DNA of 64,000 nucleotides from Pseudoalteromonas luteoviolacea S2607 (GTDB lineage: Bacteria > Pseudomonadota > Gammaproteobacteria > Enterobacterales > Alteromonadaceae). The notes below the pieces were generated by a model. It was not told the DNA's origin. It saw only the letters and a list, made by a program, of their open reading frames with translations, and searched no databases. The translations under genes and the position numbers were made by a program. Numbering within the stretch: position 1 is the stretch's first letter; each line of letters starts with the position of its first letter. The stretch covers positions 1 to 64,000 of the forward strand of contig NZ_AUXV01000022.1 in assembly GCF_001625575.1 (NCBI RefSeq), read 5' to 3'. Shown in pieces: positions 18,980-27,167 of the stretch.

Positions 18980-20014
18980 ATGCTTAAGAGATGTATAGCG
19001 CTCTTTACTTTTTCTTGCCTTCTCCTGTTAAACGCTTGCTCTGAGCCTCCGCGAACGCTCTCTTTTGATGAATTCTTTAGGTCCATTCAGGCACTAAATT
19101 GGTTTGCTATATCAGATGCAGCGAGAGCCCAAAATGAAGGCCTTACTAAAGCGATGCCGTTTGATGAGCATTATTTAAGGTCTCGTCATGAACTGCTTCA
19201 CTCCGTTGATATGGCTCGTTTGTCTGAAGAGCAAAGGGAGTCAATTAAGTATCTGAAGATTCAGGAGCGCTACCCTGAGCGATTCTTTGCATGGCCACCA
19301 CATACCGATGTAATTAAGCATACATACAAAGAAGTGTCTGATGAAAGCTTGGATGAGTGGTTAAAGTTAGTATTGGCTCGACTGAAAGCTGGGCGCGAGA
19401 GCCATGTGATTTTGTCGAGGTTAGAGCGTATGCAACTGCTGGATTATTTGGCCGAGTCAAGGTTCGATAGTGCACATAAGCAGGCACTAGAGCAGTATTT
19501 GTCGGAGTATAAGGCTCGATCTGGGATTGGCCTTTATCAGTTGCCAAATGGCAAAGAGTGGTATCAAAGTAAACTCAATTATTACTCTGGCCAAACTCAT
19601 GATCCCTACGAATTGGCTACGTTTTTAAGTGCCAGAGTAACGGCTGTGAATGGCTCAATTGAATTCAGCGGGAGTACGGAGTCACGTTTCCCCGCTATTT
19701 TGGCGATCACTGCCGCATACTGCGATGCCATGCCAGGGCTGAATTGGCGTGATAGCTATGTTGACATTAAGAGGACACTGGCCAATTGTTATGAGCGTAT
19801 CCCTTTGTCAAAATGGAAAGTGTTGGCCGTCGTTGCGGAGGTGGACCTTGGTATTCATTTGTATGCTTGGTCACAAGATCAAGCAATGCATAGACTTCAA
19901 TCCCGGTTAGCCCTGAATGACGCTCAAGCCCATGCATTGTTGAAAAATATCGCTTTTTATCCAGCGACTAATATGGCCATACTGCCATATATAAAGGCAT
20001 TATCTACGATTTAG
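18980..20014 (+). CDS. DUF885-like lipoprotein lacking the metallopeptidase motif
   Basis: The protein is 344 aa with a lipoprotein signal (LLLLNAC, lipid cysteine at residue 20); GGGGA precedes the ATG. About residues 180-220 (YQLPNGKEWYQSKLNYYSGQ) resemble the region of DUF885 proteins that precedes the catalytic centre. The C terminus, with EVDLGIHLYAWSQDQAM and an ALLKNIAFYPATNMA segment, resembles the DUF885 C terminus. The HExxPGH zinc motif that should lie between them is absent, and the chain is far shorter than the usual 550-600 aa. It may be a non-catalytic, internally shortened relative with a binding role. The family assignment is by eye. Confidence 0.6.
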   Translation: MLKRCIALFTFSCLLLLNACSEPPRTLSFDEFFRSIQALNWFAISDAARAQNEGLTKAMPFDEHYLRSRHELLHSVDMARLSEEQRESIKYLKIQERYPERFFAWPPHTDVIKHTYKEVSDESLDEWLKLVLARLKAGRESHVILSRLERMQLLDYLAESRFDSAHKQALEQYLSEYKARSGIGLYQLPNGKEWYQSKLNYYSGQTHDPYELATFLSARVTAVNGSIEFSGSTESRFPAILAITAAYCDAMPGLNWRDSYVDIKRTLANCYERIPLSKWKVLAVVAEVDLGIHLYAWSQDQAMHRLQSRLALNDAQAHALLKNIAFYPATNMAILPYIKALSTI

Positions 20015-20354
20015 ATTGGCAGCATTTACATCGCTGTGTTGTGGGGTCTTGATTTAACAGCTCCACTTCTATTTCTTTTTCACAATCGCAGCAAAACCCA
20101 AACTGCCCGATGTCAATTTGGCACATTGCGGCCTCAATCTGAACGAGCCTCGTGTAGTTTGGAAATTGACTGGGGCAAATTTTGTCATCAATACTGTCAA
20201 CCCAATCTGAGGGGGATGTTTGCTGAAGCATCTCAGCAAGCTGAGATGTAACCGGATTACTCGTCGTTTTTAAATCTTCAATAAAGCTTTCACGAGTTTG
20301 CACTAGTTCATCGGCTAGCTTTAATTGGTACTGGTTTAGTAGATTATCATTCAT
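20004..20354 (-). CDS. Short DksA/TraR-type zinc-finger protein
   Basis: The protein is 116 aa. The N-terminal half is helical, followed by GQFGFCCDCEKEIEVELLNQ and a later CKCC, giving the CxxC-(17)-CxxC spacing of DksA/TraR zinc fingers. Such proteins bind RNA polymerase in the secondary channel; this one is shorter than DksA (about 150 aa) and closer to TraR/YbiI-type relatives. GGAG lies 11 nt upstream of the ATG. Its 3' end overlaps the DUF885-like lipoprotein gene by 11 bp in convergent orientation, and it lies just downstream of dusC on the same strand. Confidence 0.8.
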   Translation of the reverse strand: MNDNLLNQYQLKLADELVQTRESFIEDLKTTSNPVTSQLAEMLQQTSPSDWVDSIDDKICPSQFPNYTRLVQIEAAMCQIDIGQFGFCCDCEKEIEVELLNQDPTTQRCKCCQSKS

Positions 20355-20396
20355 GGGCAGGTTCTCCTCTGAATGACCATTATCTATTGCAGACAG

Positions 20397-21377
20397 TTAG
20401 ATGCTATGATTTGAATCAAGTGACGGGGACTTTGCATATTTCTCCAAAACATCAACAACATCGCTTTTGGCTTTTAAACGTTTAATTTCTTCGAACAAGT
20501 CATGTGCTTCTGAATATTGTAACTTCAAATATCCAAGCCATTGCTTGGTGCGTGAAGAAAAGTATTTCTCACTGACATTCTCATCTTGGTGCATGGAAGA
20601 GTGCACAATATGATAAACCACTTCTTGCCATGTTAACGGTGAATAACTAACGCCTTGCATATGCGCTTTTATTTTTGCAGCAAGATCAGGTGTTGCTAAT
20701 GCACCTCTTCCTAGCATCAAGTCAGAACATTGACTCTGCTGTTGGCAGCGAACTGCATCTTCTACCTGCCAAATTTCCCCATTTGCAACAACCGGGATGG
20801 AAAGTCTCGAGAGCAGAGGTGGTATTTTCTCCCAGTAGGCGGGAGGGCGGTATCCATCGCGTTTGGTTCTGGCATGAATTGCAAGGCTGGAAGCACCTGC
20901 GCTTTGCACCGCGTCTACAATTTCTGTGCTATTTGCATCATCGTCAAATCCAAGCCTAATTTTAGCGCTTACTTCGTGCTCTTCAGGAACCGCGTCTCTT
21001 ACAGCTTTGATTATCTGGTACATTTGTTCTGGCTCTTTGAGTAAAACTGCGCCGCCTTTGCTTTTGTTTACTGTTTTGGCAGGGCAGCCAAAATTGAGAT
21101 CAACGCCGTGAGAGCCAAGTTTAACAGCCTTTCTTGCATTCGCCGCGAGCACGTGAGGGACTTGACCGAGAAGCTGTATTCGAACGGGTGTTCCTGCTCG
21201 TGTATAGCCACCATTTAATAGTTCTGGGCAATAGCGCATAAACACTCGCCTTGGCAGAGTGAGATCAACCACACGGATAAACTCAGTCACGCAGAGATCA
21301 AAGCCGCCTAAGTCAGACAGCAATTCTCGCATTTTAAAATCGACTACGCCCTCCATCGGGGCCAATATAAGTTTCAT
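20397..21377 (-). CDS. dusC: tRNA-dihydrouridine(16) synthase
   Basis: The protein is 326 aa from the ATG at 21377 (a GTG two codons earlier is possible). It starts MKLILAPMEGVVD, the FMN-barrel start of Dus enzymes. The catalytic cysteine is in VDLNFGCPAKTVN (about residue 98), and SLAIHARTKRDGY and PVVANGEIW are further FMN-contact regions. VTEFIRVVD and YCPELLNGG match DusC rather than DusA or DusB. It reduces uridine 16 in the tRNA D loop with NADPH. The short DksA-like gene follows 42 nt later on the same strand. Confidence 0.92.
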   Translation of the reverse strand: MKLILAPMEGVVDFKMRELLSDLGGFDLCVTEFIRVVDLTLPRRVFMRYCPELLNGGYTRAGTPVRIQLLGQVPHVLAANARKAVKLGSHGVDLNFGCPAKTVNKSKGGAVLLKEPEQMYQIIKAVRDAVPEEHEVSAKIRLGFDDDANSTEIVDAVQSAGASSLAIHARTKRDGYRPPAYWEKIPPLLSRLSIPVVANGEIWQVEDAVRCQQQSQCSDLMLGRGALATPDLAAKIKAHMQGVSYSPLTWQEVVYHIVHSSMHQDENVSEKYFSSRTKQWLGYLKLQYSEAHDLFEEIKRLKAKSDVVDVLEKYAKSPSLDSNHSI

Positions 21378-21391
21378 GAGCACTGCACCAA

Positions 21392-21562
21392 TTGAAAATT
21401 CGCGCTATTCTATATGAGAAGGAGATAATAATTAATATAAATCTTGCCTTTACTTCTAAAGAAATAGCCGATATTGAAACGCTCGAAACTCAAAAATTAA
21501 AAAACTTTGAAATTAGTTTTAAGGAAATGGGGTCTATTAAACGAACCCGAATTAAAGACTGA
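21392..21562 (+). other. Possible leader ORF without an ATG, upstream of hvfA
   Basis: An open frame of 43-56 codons ends at TGA 21560-21562, 11 nt before hvfA. It has no ATG at its head. A strong AAGGAG (21419-21424) lies 6 nt before an in-frame ATT (21431), and a TTG occurs at 21392. The translated text is lysine- and glutamate-rich, ending FEISFKEMGSIKRTRIKD. It may be a translated leader, a decayed gene, or chance; hvfA itself has only a GAGA ribosome site. Confidence 0.25.
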
Positions 21563-21573
21563 GAGATAACACT

Positions 21574-22044
21574 ATGAACACAGTAAAGAAAAACTCATTA
21601 GCTTTGACGTTAAGCGCAGCAGTTGTAAGCACAGCAGCACTTACATCAACAGATGCATCTGCAAACCCTTTCTCTTATGAAGTGATGACTGCAGGTTATC
21701 AATTAGATGCCAGCGAAGGTAAATGCGGTGAAGGTAAATGCGGTGGCGCGAAAAGTAAAGAAGGCAAATGCGGTGAAGGTAAATGCGGCGGCGATGCTAA
21801 AAGTAAAGAAGGTAAGTGCGGTGAAGGCAAATGCGGCGGTGATGCTAAAAGCAAAGAAGGCAAGTGTGGCGAAGGCAAATGCGGTGGCGCTAAAAGCAAA
21901 TCTGAAGGCAAGTGTGGTGAAGGCAAATGCGGTGGTGCAAAGAGTAAGTCTGAAGGCAAATGTGGCGAAGGCAAGTGCGGCGGTAGCGCAAAGAGCAAAT
22001 CAGAAGGCAAATGTGGTGAAGGCAAATGCGGTGGCAGCCACTAG
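21574..22044 (+). CDS. hvfA: HvfA/bufferin-type RiPP precursor with 14 EGKCG motifs
   Basis: The protein is 156 aa with a Sec-type signal peptide (about 1-31, cleavage after ASA), a short spacer, then seven near-identical 15-16 residue units. Each unit has two EGKCG motifs followed by G-[D/S]-AKSK-type linkers, giving 14 cysteines. This is the precursor layout of the HvfA or bufferin family, in which an MNIO enzyme converts the cysteines of EGKCG to thiooxazole-type heterocycles that chelate copper in the periplasm. Most described members carry far fewer motifs. The gene is followed by the DUF692 and DUF2063 genes. The modification and the copper role are inferred from family knowledge. Confidence 0.9.
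   Translation: MNTVKKNSLALTLSAAVVSTAALTSTDASANPFSYEVMTAGYQLDASEGKCGEGKCGGAKSKEGKCGEGKCGGDAKSKEGKCGEGKCGGDAKSKEGKCGEGKCGGAKSKSEGKCGEGKCGGAKSKSEGKCGEGKCGGSAKSKSEGKCGEGKCGGSH
21715..22037 (+). repeat. Seven-unit coding tandem repeat in hvfA
   Basis: Seven imperfect tandem units of 45-51 bp each encode a doubled EGKCG plus a lysine/serine linker. The units differ mainly at third positions (GGT/GGC, AAA/AAG), and the linker varies (AKSK, DAKSK, AKSKS, SAKSKS), so copy number probably changes by unequal crossing-over while selection keeps the peptide. Confidence 0.92.
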
Positions 22045-22100
22045 TCGGATAAAGTAATAAAGTAAACGGTTAGTTAGGTGTTTTGCCTGTAGGAGTATTG

Positions 22101-22940
22101 ATGAAGAAAGCTATCGGTAGCGTTGGTCTAGGGTTACGTCGAGAAATGTTGGAAGAGGTTTTAGCGACCCCTTCTAATAAGGTAGGTTTTTACGAGGTAG
22201 CACCAGAAAACTGGATGAACCTAGGTGGAAAGTTTGGTACACAGTTTTCTCGTTTAACGGAGCAACATAACTTCGTATGCCATGGGCTATCGTTATCGCT
22301 TGGTGCTACAGCTGAGCTGGATATAGAGTTCCTAAAGGCACTAAAGCACTTTTTCACACAACACAATATTCAATGTTACAGCGAACACCTTAGCTACTGT
22401 TCAGGCACAGGGCATATGTATGACTTGATGCCTATCCCGTTTACTGAAGAAGCTGTAAAGCATACTGCCAAGCGCATTCGGGAGGTACAAGAGAGGTTAG
22501 AAAGGCGAATCGCGGTGGAAAATGTCTCTTACTATGCCGCTCCTGGACAAGAAATGTCGGAGTTGGACTTCACGCTAGCGGTATTAGAAGAAGCTGATTG
22601 CGATTTACTTCTTGATGTTAATAATATCTATGTAAATTCAGTTAATCATGGCTATGATGCAGAAGCCTTCCTCGCAGCAATGCCGTCAAAGCGCATTGCT
22701 TATGGGCATGTAGCTGGGCACTATGAAGAAGATCACGATTTGCTTATAGACACACATGGCGCTGATGTTTGCGACCCAGTGTGGAGCTTACTTTCCAAAG
22801 CGTATGAAATTCACGGGATCTTCCCGACTTTGTTAGAGCGAGATTTTAATATTCCTCCGATGGAAACTTTGCTAGAGGAAGTCGATCAGATTCACGCCGT
22901 GCAAGAAGCGTATCGAACTTGTCAAAGGGGGATTGCCTAA
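22101..22940 (+). CDS. hvfB: MNIO/DUF692 enzyme, HvfB/BufB type
   Basis: The protein is 279 aa from the ATG at 22101, which has AGGAG 5 nt upstream. It has the DUF692 TIM-barrel signatures in order: VCHGLSLSLG (about 60-70), SEHLSYCSG (about 95), VENVSYYA (about 140), LLDVNNIYVNSVNHG (about 172) and YGHVAGHYEEDHD (about 205). The histidine, glutamate and aspartate residues bind the two or three irons. It should oxidise the EGKCG cysteines of HvfA. It overlaps hvfC as TAATG. Confidence 0.94.
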   Translation: MKKAIGSVGLGLRREMLEEVLATPSNKVGFYEVAPENWMNLGGKFGTQFSRLTEQHNFVCHGLSLSLGATAELDIEFLKALKHFFTQHNIQCYSEHLSYCSGTGHMYDLMPIPFTEEAVKHTAKRIREVQERLERRIAVENVSYYAAPGQEMSELDFTLAVLEEADCDLLLDVNNIYVNSVNHGYDAEAFLAAMPSKRIAYGHVAGHYEEDHDLLIDTHGADVCDPVWSLLSKAYEIHGIFPTLLERDFNIPPMETLLEEVDQIHAVQEAYRTCQRGIA

Positions 22941-23707
22941 TGTCGTTTGAACAAGTTCAGGCTGACTTTGTTGCGCACATTAAAGATCCAGATAATAGAC
23001 CTAAGCCATCTGACATAGAAGATCGTCGCATGAAAGTCTATAGGGAGCTGTTTTTCAATAATATTGAAAACTTTGTAGCATCCGCGTTTCCTGTACTGAA
23101 AAGTTTGTATACAGCGGATAATTGGCAGCGATTGGTCAGGCAATTTTTTGTCGAACATGACTGCAAAAGCCCGTACTTTTTAGAAATCAGCCGAGAGTTT
23201 CTCAACTATCTAGAAACTGATTATATTAAAAAAGACTGCGACCCCAGCTTTATGTATGAACTTGCACATTATGAATGGATAGAATTGGACGTATCTATTT
23301 GTGAGCGGGACAAAAGTGAGCGCAAAAGGCAGTCTGCTCTGGAGTTAGATACCGCTTTATTTGTTTCAAATACCGTGCGGTGCGTGCATTATGAGTTTCC
23401 TGTGCATCAAATTCAAACAGAGTTTCAACCACAATCTCCAGAGGGCGGACCTTATTGCTTCGTTGTTTACAGAGACCTCGATGATGAAACGCAATTTATC
23501 TCTGTAAATCCTATGACAGTAATGTTGCTAGACGCCATAACGACCGTACCTGGGATAAGCATTACTGAACTTTGTCTCAATATCGCGGAGCAACTGCCTA
23601 ACTTTACGTCTGAGCAATTGGCAATTGGTGCTCAGCAGACCCTCCAGCAATTTGTATCATTGGGTATTATTGTTGATAAAAGGACTAGTAATACTTTATT
23701 TGCCTAA
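22940..23707 (+). CDS. hvfC: DUF2063 partner protein, HvfC/BufC type
   Basis: The protein is 255 aa from the ATG at 22940, which overlaps the hvfB stop. The N-terminal DUF2063 domain (about 1-95) has DRRMKVYRELFFNNIENFVA and FPVLKSLYTADNWQRLVRQFF (read as FPVLKSLYTADNW then QRLVRQFF), followed by DCKSPYFLEISREFLNYL. The C-terminal part is a winged-helix-like region resembling RiPP recognition elements. In this family it is thought to present the precursor to the MNIO enzyme. Its coupling to hvfB supports a stable complex. Confidence 0.92.
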   Translation: MSFEQVQADFVAHIKDPDNRPKPSDIEDRRMKVYRELFFNNIENFVASAFPVLKSLYTADNWQRLVRQFFVEHDCKSPYFLEISREFLNYLETDYIKKDCDPSFMYELAHYEWIELDVSICERDKSERKRQSALELDTALFVSNTVRCVHYEFPVHQIQTEFQPQSPEGGPYCFVVYRDLDDETQFISVNPMTVMLLDAITTVPGISITELCLNIAEQLPNFTSEQLAIGAQQTLQQFVSLGIIVDKRTSNTLFA

Positions 23708-23793
23708 TAACATCTACTAATATTGGCGCACGTTTCGTGCTTTGGCCTGACATTGTGTCGTATCAGTGTAAGGTCTCAAATAAGGTAACCACT

Positions 23794-23919
23794 ATGTCTG
23801 AAAGTGATTGTAAAGATCCATTTAATGTTAAATACTTCTTGGCCTTTCTAGCTTGTTTTGTCGTGATAGGCTGCTTAAACGCAATTTTAGGTTGGCTAAC
23901 GCTAGGAGCCGGAAACTAA
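23794..23919 (+). CDS. 41-aa single-span membrane protein after hvfC
   Basis: It starts MSESDCKDPFNVKYFLAFLA and continues as one strong membrane helix over about residues 14-35, ending LTLGAGN. AAGG lies 8 nt before the ATG. It sits 86 nt after hvfC on the same strand with no terminator between, so it may belong to the same transcript. Hvf operons often end with a DoxX-type membrane protein (HvfD); this is much smaller and is not DoxX. No family recognised. Confidence 0.55.
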   Translation: MSESDCKDPFNVKYFLAFLACFVVIGCLNAILGWLTLGAGN

Positions 23920-24092
23920 GTGTGGTTCTAAAATCGTTATATTTTTTATGATGGGTCACAAACTAGCCAAGTTGGACCCATTAATTGATTTAGGCTTTGT
24001 TTTTTCCTCGAATTTCACTCAATCTCGTTTCAACTCGATCCATTCTTGTTATAATCATCTTCTTTCGACTTAAAATCTAAAAACGAACCATT

Positions 24093-24638
24093 ATGACACA
24101 AGAAAATATTGCTTTGATCAAAGATAGCATTGCAACAGTCCCTAATTATCCTAAAGAAGGGATCATGTTTAGAGATGTAACAACTTTGCTTGCCAACCCA
24201 GCTGCGTTCAAAGCAACGTTAGATGCTTTTGTTGATGCATACAAAAATCAAGGCTTTGACAAAATTATTGGTACAGAATCTAGAGGTTTTATTTTCGGTG
24301 CCCCATTGGCATTAGAGTTAGGTATTCCTTTTATTCCTGTTCGCAAACCAGGAAAGTTGCCTAGAGAAGTAGTCAGTCAATCATATCAATTAGAATATGG
24401 TGAAGACACGCTAGAGCTGCACAAAGATGCAATCGATCAAGGTGACAAAGTACTATTGGTTGATGACCTACTTGCGACTGGCGGTACGATTGAAGCAACG
24501 GCTAAGTTGGTATCACGTTTAGGTGGTGAAGCGACAGATGCTGCATTTGTAATATCACTTCCAGAACTAGGTGGTGAGCAAAGAGTCGAAGCGCTTGGCA
24601 TCAATATTTTAAAATTAGTAGAGTTCGACGGCGAGTAA
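24093..24638 (+). CDS. apt: Adenine phosphoribosyltransferase
   Basis: The protein is 181 aa, the usual Apt length. The PRPP-binding loop [13 protein letters not shown] lies near residue 125. [18 protein letters not shown] and [14 protein letters not shown] are the adenine-site and flexible-loop segments. It salvages adenine to AMP. It lies 5 nt upstream of dnaX, the normal apt-dnaX order in gammaproteobacteria. The 170-bp gap before it holds a weak hairpin (ATGGGTC at 23951 with GACCCAT at 23975-23981) and no ORF. Confidence 0.95.
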   Translation: MTQENIALIKDSIATVPNYPKEGIMFRDVTTLLANPAAFKATLDAFVDAYKNQGFDKIIGTESRGFIFGAPLALELGIPFIPVRKPGKLPREVVSQSYQLEYGEDTLELHKDAIDQGDKVLLVDDLLATGGTIEATAKLVSRLGGEATDAAFVISLPELGGEQRVEALGINILKLVEFDGE

Positions 24639-24643
24639 TATCG

Positions 24644-27109
24644 ATGAGCTATCAGGTCTTAGCAAGAAAGTGGCGGCCTCAATCATTCCACGAAATGATG
24701 GGGCAAGAGCATGTAAAACAGGCTTTAATCAATGCGTTAAATGAACAGCGTTTACATCATGCATATTTGTTTACCGGGACTCGTGGAGTAGGCAAGACCA
24801 CCATTGCTAGGATCTTTGCAAAAAGCTTAAACTGTGAAGAGGGCATATCATCAACTCCTTGCGGGCAGTGCGGTACGTGTGAAGAAATAGAGTCAGGGAA
24901 GTTTATTGACCTGATTGAGATAGACGCTGCTTCACGTACAAAAGTTGAAGATACGCGAGAGATACTTGATAACGTTCAATATGCACCGACCAGAGGTCGA
25001 TATAAGGTGTATTTAATTGATGAAGTACACATGCTCTCTAAACATAGCTTTAATGCGTTGCTTAAAACGCTAGAGGAGCCTCCTGAGCATGTGAAGTTTT
25101 TGCTGGCGACCACTGATCCACAAAAATTACCGATAACGATTTTATCGCGATGTTTACAATTTAACTTAAATGCAATGGCCAAAGGTCAAATCGTTGAGCA
25201 ACTTGCAAAGATTTTACCGTGCGAGAACTTTCAGTTTGAGCAAGAAGCGCTAGATATTATCGCTAAGGCAGCTGATGGCAGTATGCGCGACGCTTTAAGT
25301 TTGACAGATCAGGCGATAGCTCAGACCAATGGTCAGCTTAGCGTTTCTGCCGTTCAGCAAATGCTAGGGTTAATGGATAGCGCTCATGCAATGTTATTAA
25401 TGAGCGCAATTCTATGCCAAGATGGTTCGGCCCTAATGTCAGAAATTGACAACATTGCACTAAAAAATGGTAACTTCACGAGTGTTATTGATGACTTAAT
25501 TTCTTTGATGCATGTCATTCAGTTGACTCAATTAGTGCCTCAAGCTGCGCATATAGGACAGTTTGATAAGCAGCAGATAAAAACGCTTTCAGAGCAAATT
25601 TCACCTCAAACAGCACAATTTTATTATCAGCTTTTGCTATCTGGTAAAAAGGACTTAAGTTGGGCACCGGATGCCAAACTTGGTTTCGAAATGGTGATGT
25701 TACGCTTACTCGCTTTTGAAGGTACTGATTTGTCTCAGCAAGTTCCTGCGGCCTCTGGTACGAACAGCGGACAAAGCTCGGGTAAATCTCGGGCCGGTGC
25801 TTTGCGTGATATATTAAATACTAATCAGAGTAAAGCGCAGGCGCCAGTGTCGGCAAATACACAGGCACAGCCAAAGCAAACTACTGAAAGTATGTCGCAA
25901 GACAGCCTCGCAACTCAGCTGCAACCGGTAAATGAACGAACAACGCCTATGGCAGCTCAACGTAACCAGTTTCAAAATAGCGGAGCGGAATCGCCAAATC
26001 ACCACTCTGTGACAAATAATTCTGAGTCGCAAAGTGGCCCGCAGCACGTTACGCAATTAGAACCTAGTCCAAATTCAATGACTGCACCTCAAGAGCAGTT
26101 GCCACCTATTGAACAGCAGTTCAATGATGTGATGGCGCAAGCAGCAGCACAAGGTTTTGATGAGCAAGCTCAATATCAACCAAATGATAATGCACCTGTC
26201 AACCCAGATATGGCAACGAACCAGCCTGCTCAGCAATCTCCAGCAAGTGTTCAGGACCCCCAAACTTTGTATTCACAAAAACAAGGTGAAGCTCAGTCGG
26301 CAATTGCTAAGATATTACAAAATAGGCAAATCTCAGGAGCAGGCAAATTGCTGGGAGGCAGTGAACCGCCAAAAAAGCCTGAACAGGCGGGCGTGACACA
26401 GTCAGTAGAGAAAGTTGTTACACAAAGCGCATTACCGCGAGCTGATTTTGCTACAAAGCCGGTGGGTAATTTCTCAGAGTCAAGTGCAGCACCGGTAGGT
26501 AGCCATGGTGATAACACGAGGGGAGATGTTACATCCACGCAGCACATTCACAAGCCTAAGGCCAAAAAACCAGAGATCTCCGAGCGCTTTAAAAAAGATG
26601 AAAGTAAACTAGCGCCTGAATTAATTGAGCAACTTACTCCTCAGCAATCTAAATCAGATGAAGAGGAACACAAAATTGAGATCCCAATTCCTGAAAACTT
26701 TGTCAGCCCTATTAGTGAAATTAAATTTGCACATCAAAAAGATGATTGGGCCAAGTTGATTGAAGCGATGGAATTAAGTGGGCGTGTTAGGCAGTTTGCA
26801 TTGCATGCCATGTATCATAAACAGGCAAACACGTGTTTATTGAGAACGGAATTAAGCCAACAACACTTAGACTCACCTATGCTCAGAGAAAAACTACAGG
26901 AGTCTTTTGCGAAAGTGCTTAATGAGTCTATTGATTTACAATTAGAGTTTGTTGAGCAAGTGCAGTCAACGCCATTTTTAATTCAACAGGACATAGATCA
27001 TCAACGATATTTAGAGGCTGTAGACGCTGTTAATTCAGATCCTGTGATTCAAACAATGGTGGCGGAATTTGACGCAACGGTAAACGAAAAATCGGTAAAG
27101 GCATTGTAA
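24644..27109 (+). CDS. dnaX: DNA polymerase III subunits tau and gamma
   Basis: The protein is 821 aa (E. coli tau 643). The clamp-loader AAA+ module occupies about 1-370: Walker A GTRGVGKTTIAR (about 45), a four-cysteine zinc site around CGQCGTC, DEVHML, and the sensor SRCLQF. Residues about 380-640 form a very Q/P/S-rich linker, much longer than in E. coli and responsible for the extra length. The C-terminal domains IV-V (about 680-821) bind DnaB and the polymerase. A frameshift signal at 26353-26382 should also give a 579-aa gamma form. It is followed by ybaB. Confidence 0.95.
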   Translation: MSYQVLARKWRPQSFHEMMGQEHVKQALINALNEQRLHHAYLFTGTRGVGKTTIARIFAKSLNCEEGISSTPCGQCGTCEEIESGKFIDLIEIDAASRTKVEDTREILDNVQYAPTRGRYKVYLIDEVHMLSKHSFNALLKTLEEPPEHVKFLLATTDPQKLPITILSRCLQFNLNAMAKGQIVEQLAKILPCENFQFEQEALDIIAKAADGSMRDALSLTDQAIAQTNGQLSVSAVQQMLGLMDSAHAMLLMSAILCQDGSALMSEIDNIALKNGNFTSVIDDLISLMHVIQLTQLVPQAAHIGQFDKQQIKTLSEQISPQTAQFYYQLLLSGKKDLSWAPDAKLGFEMVMLRLLAFEGTDLSQQVPAASGTNSGQSSGKSRAGALRDILNTNQSKAQAPVSANTQAQPKQTTESMSQDSLATQLQPVNERTTPMAAQRNQFQNSGAESPNHHSVTNNSESQSGPQHVTQLEPSPNSMTAPQEQLPPIEQQFNDVMAQAAAQGFDEQAQYQPNDNAPVNPDMATNQPAQQSPASVQDPQTLYSQKQGEAQSAIAKILQNRQISGAGKLLGGSEPPKKPEQAGVTQSVEKVVTQSALPRADFATKPVGNFSESSAAPVGSHGDNTRGDVTSTQHIHKPKAKKPEISERFKKDESKLAPELIEQLTPQQSKSDEEEHKIEIPIPENFVSPISEIKFAHQKDDWAKLIEAMELSGRVRQFALHAMYHKQANTCLLRTELSQQHLDSPMLREKLQESFAKVLNESIDLQLEFVEQVQSTPFLIQQDIDHQRYLEAVDAVNSDPVIQTMVAEFDATVNEKSVKAL
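26353..26382 (+). promoter_or_regulatory. Programmed -1 frameshift signal in dnaX (gamma subunit)
   Basis: The slippery heptamer A AAA AAG lies at 26371-26377 in the zero frame (codons CCA AAA AAG, 576-578). GGGAGG (26353-26358) lies 12 nt upstream and acts as an internal Shine-Dalgarno stimulator. A small GCCT-GAAC-AGGC hairpin (26377-26388) follows. In the -1 frame the ribosome reads GCC then TGA (26380-26382), so gamma ends after one extra residue at 579 aa. This is the same layout as in E. coli dnaX. Confidence 0.85.
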
Positions 27110-27167
27110 TTAGTTACAATAGACCTTATCTTTTAGCCAATTAATTTTTGAAGTAAGAGAGCACACT

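Noticed and set aside
21699..22025. Proline/serine/leucine-rich frame on the minus strand of hvfA
   Set aside because: It is the reverse complement of the EGKCG repeat array; the plus-strand protein has the signal peptide and family motifs.
21715..22037. CRISPR-like array
   Set aside because: The repeats are contiguous, in frame and lack unique spacers; they encode the hvfA units.
26563..26597. Other A-rich stretches in dnaX as frameshift sites
   Set aside because: At 26563-26569 and 26591-26596 the zero-frame phasing is AAA AAA after C or T, so tandem slippage would not re-pair; only 26371-26377 has A AAA AAG phasing.
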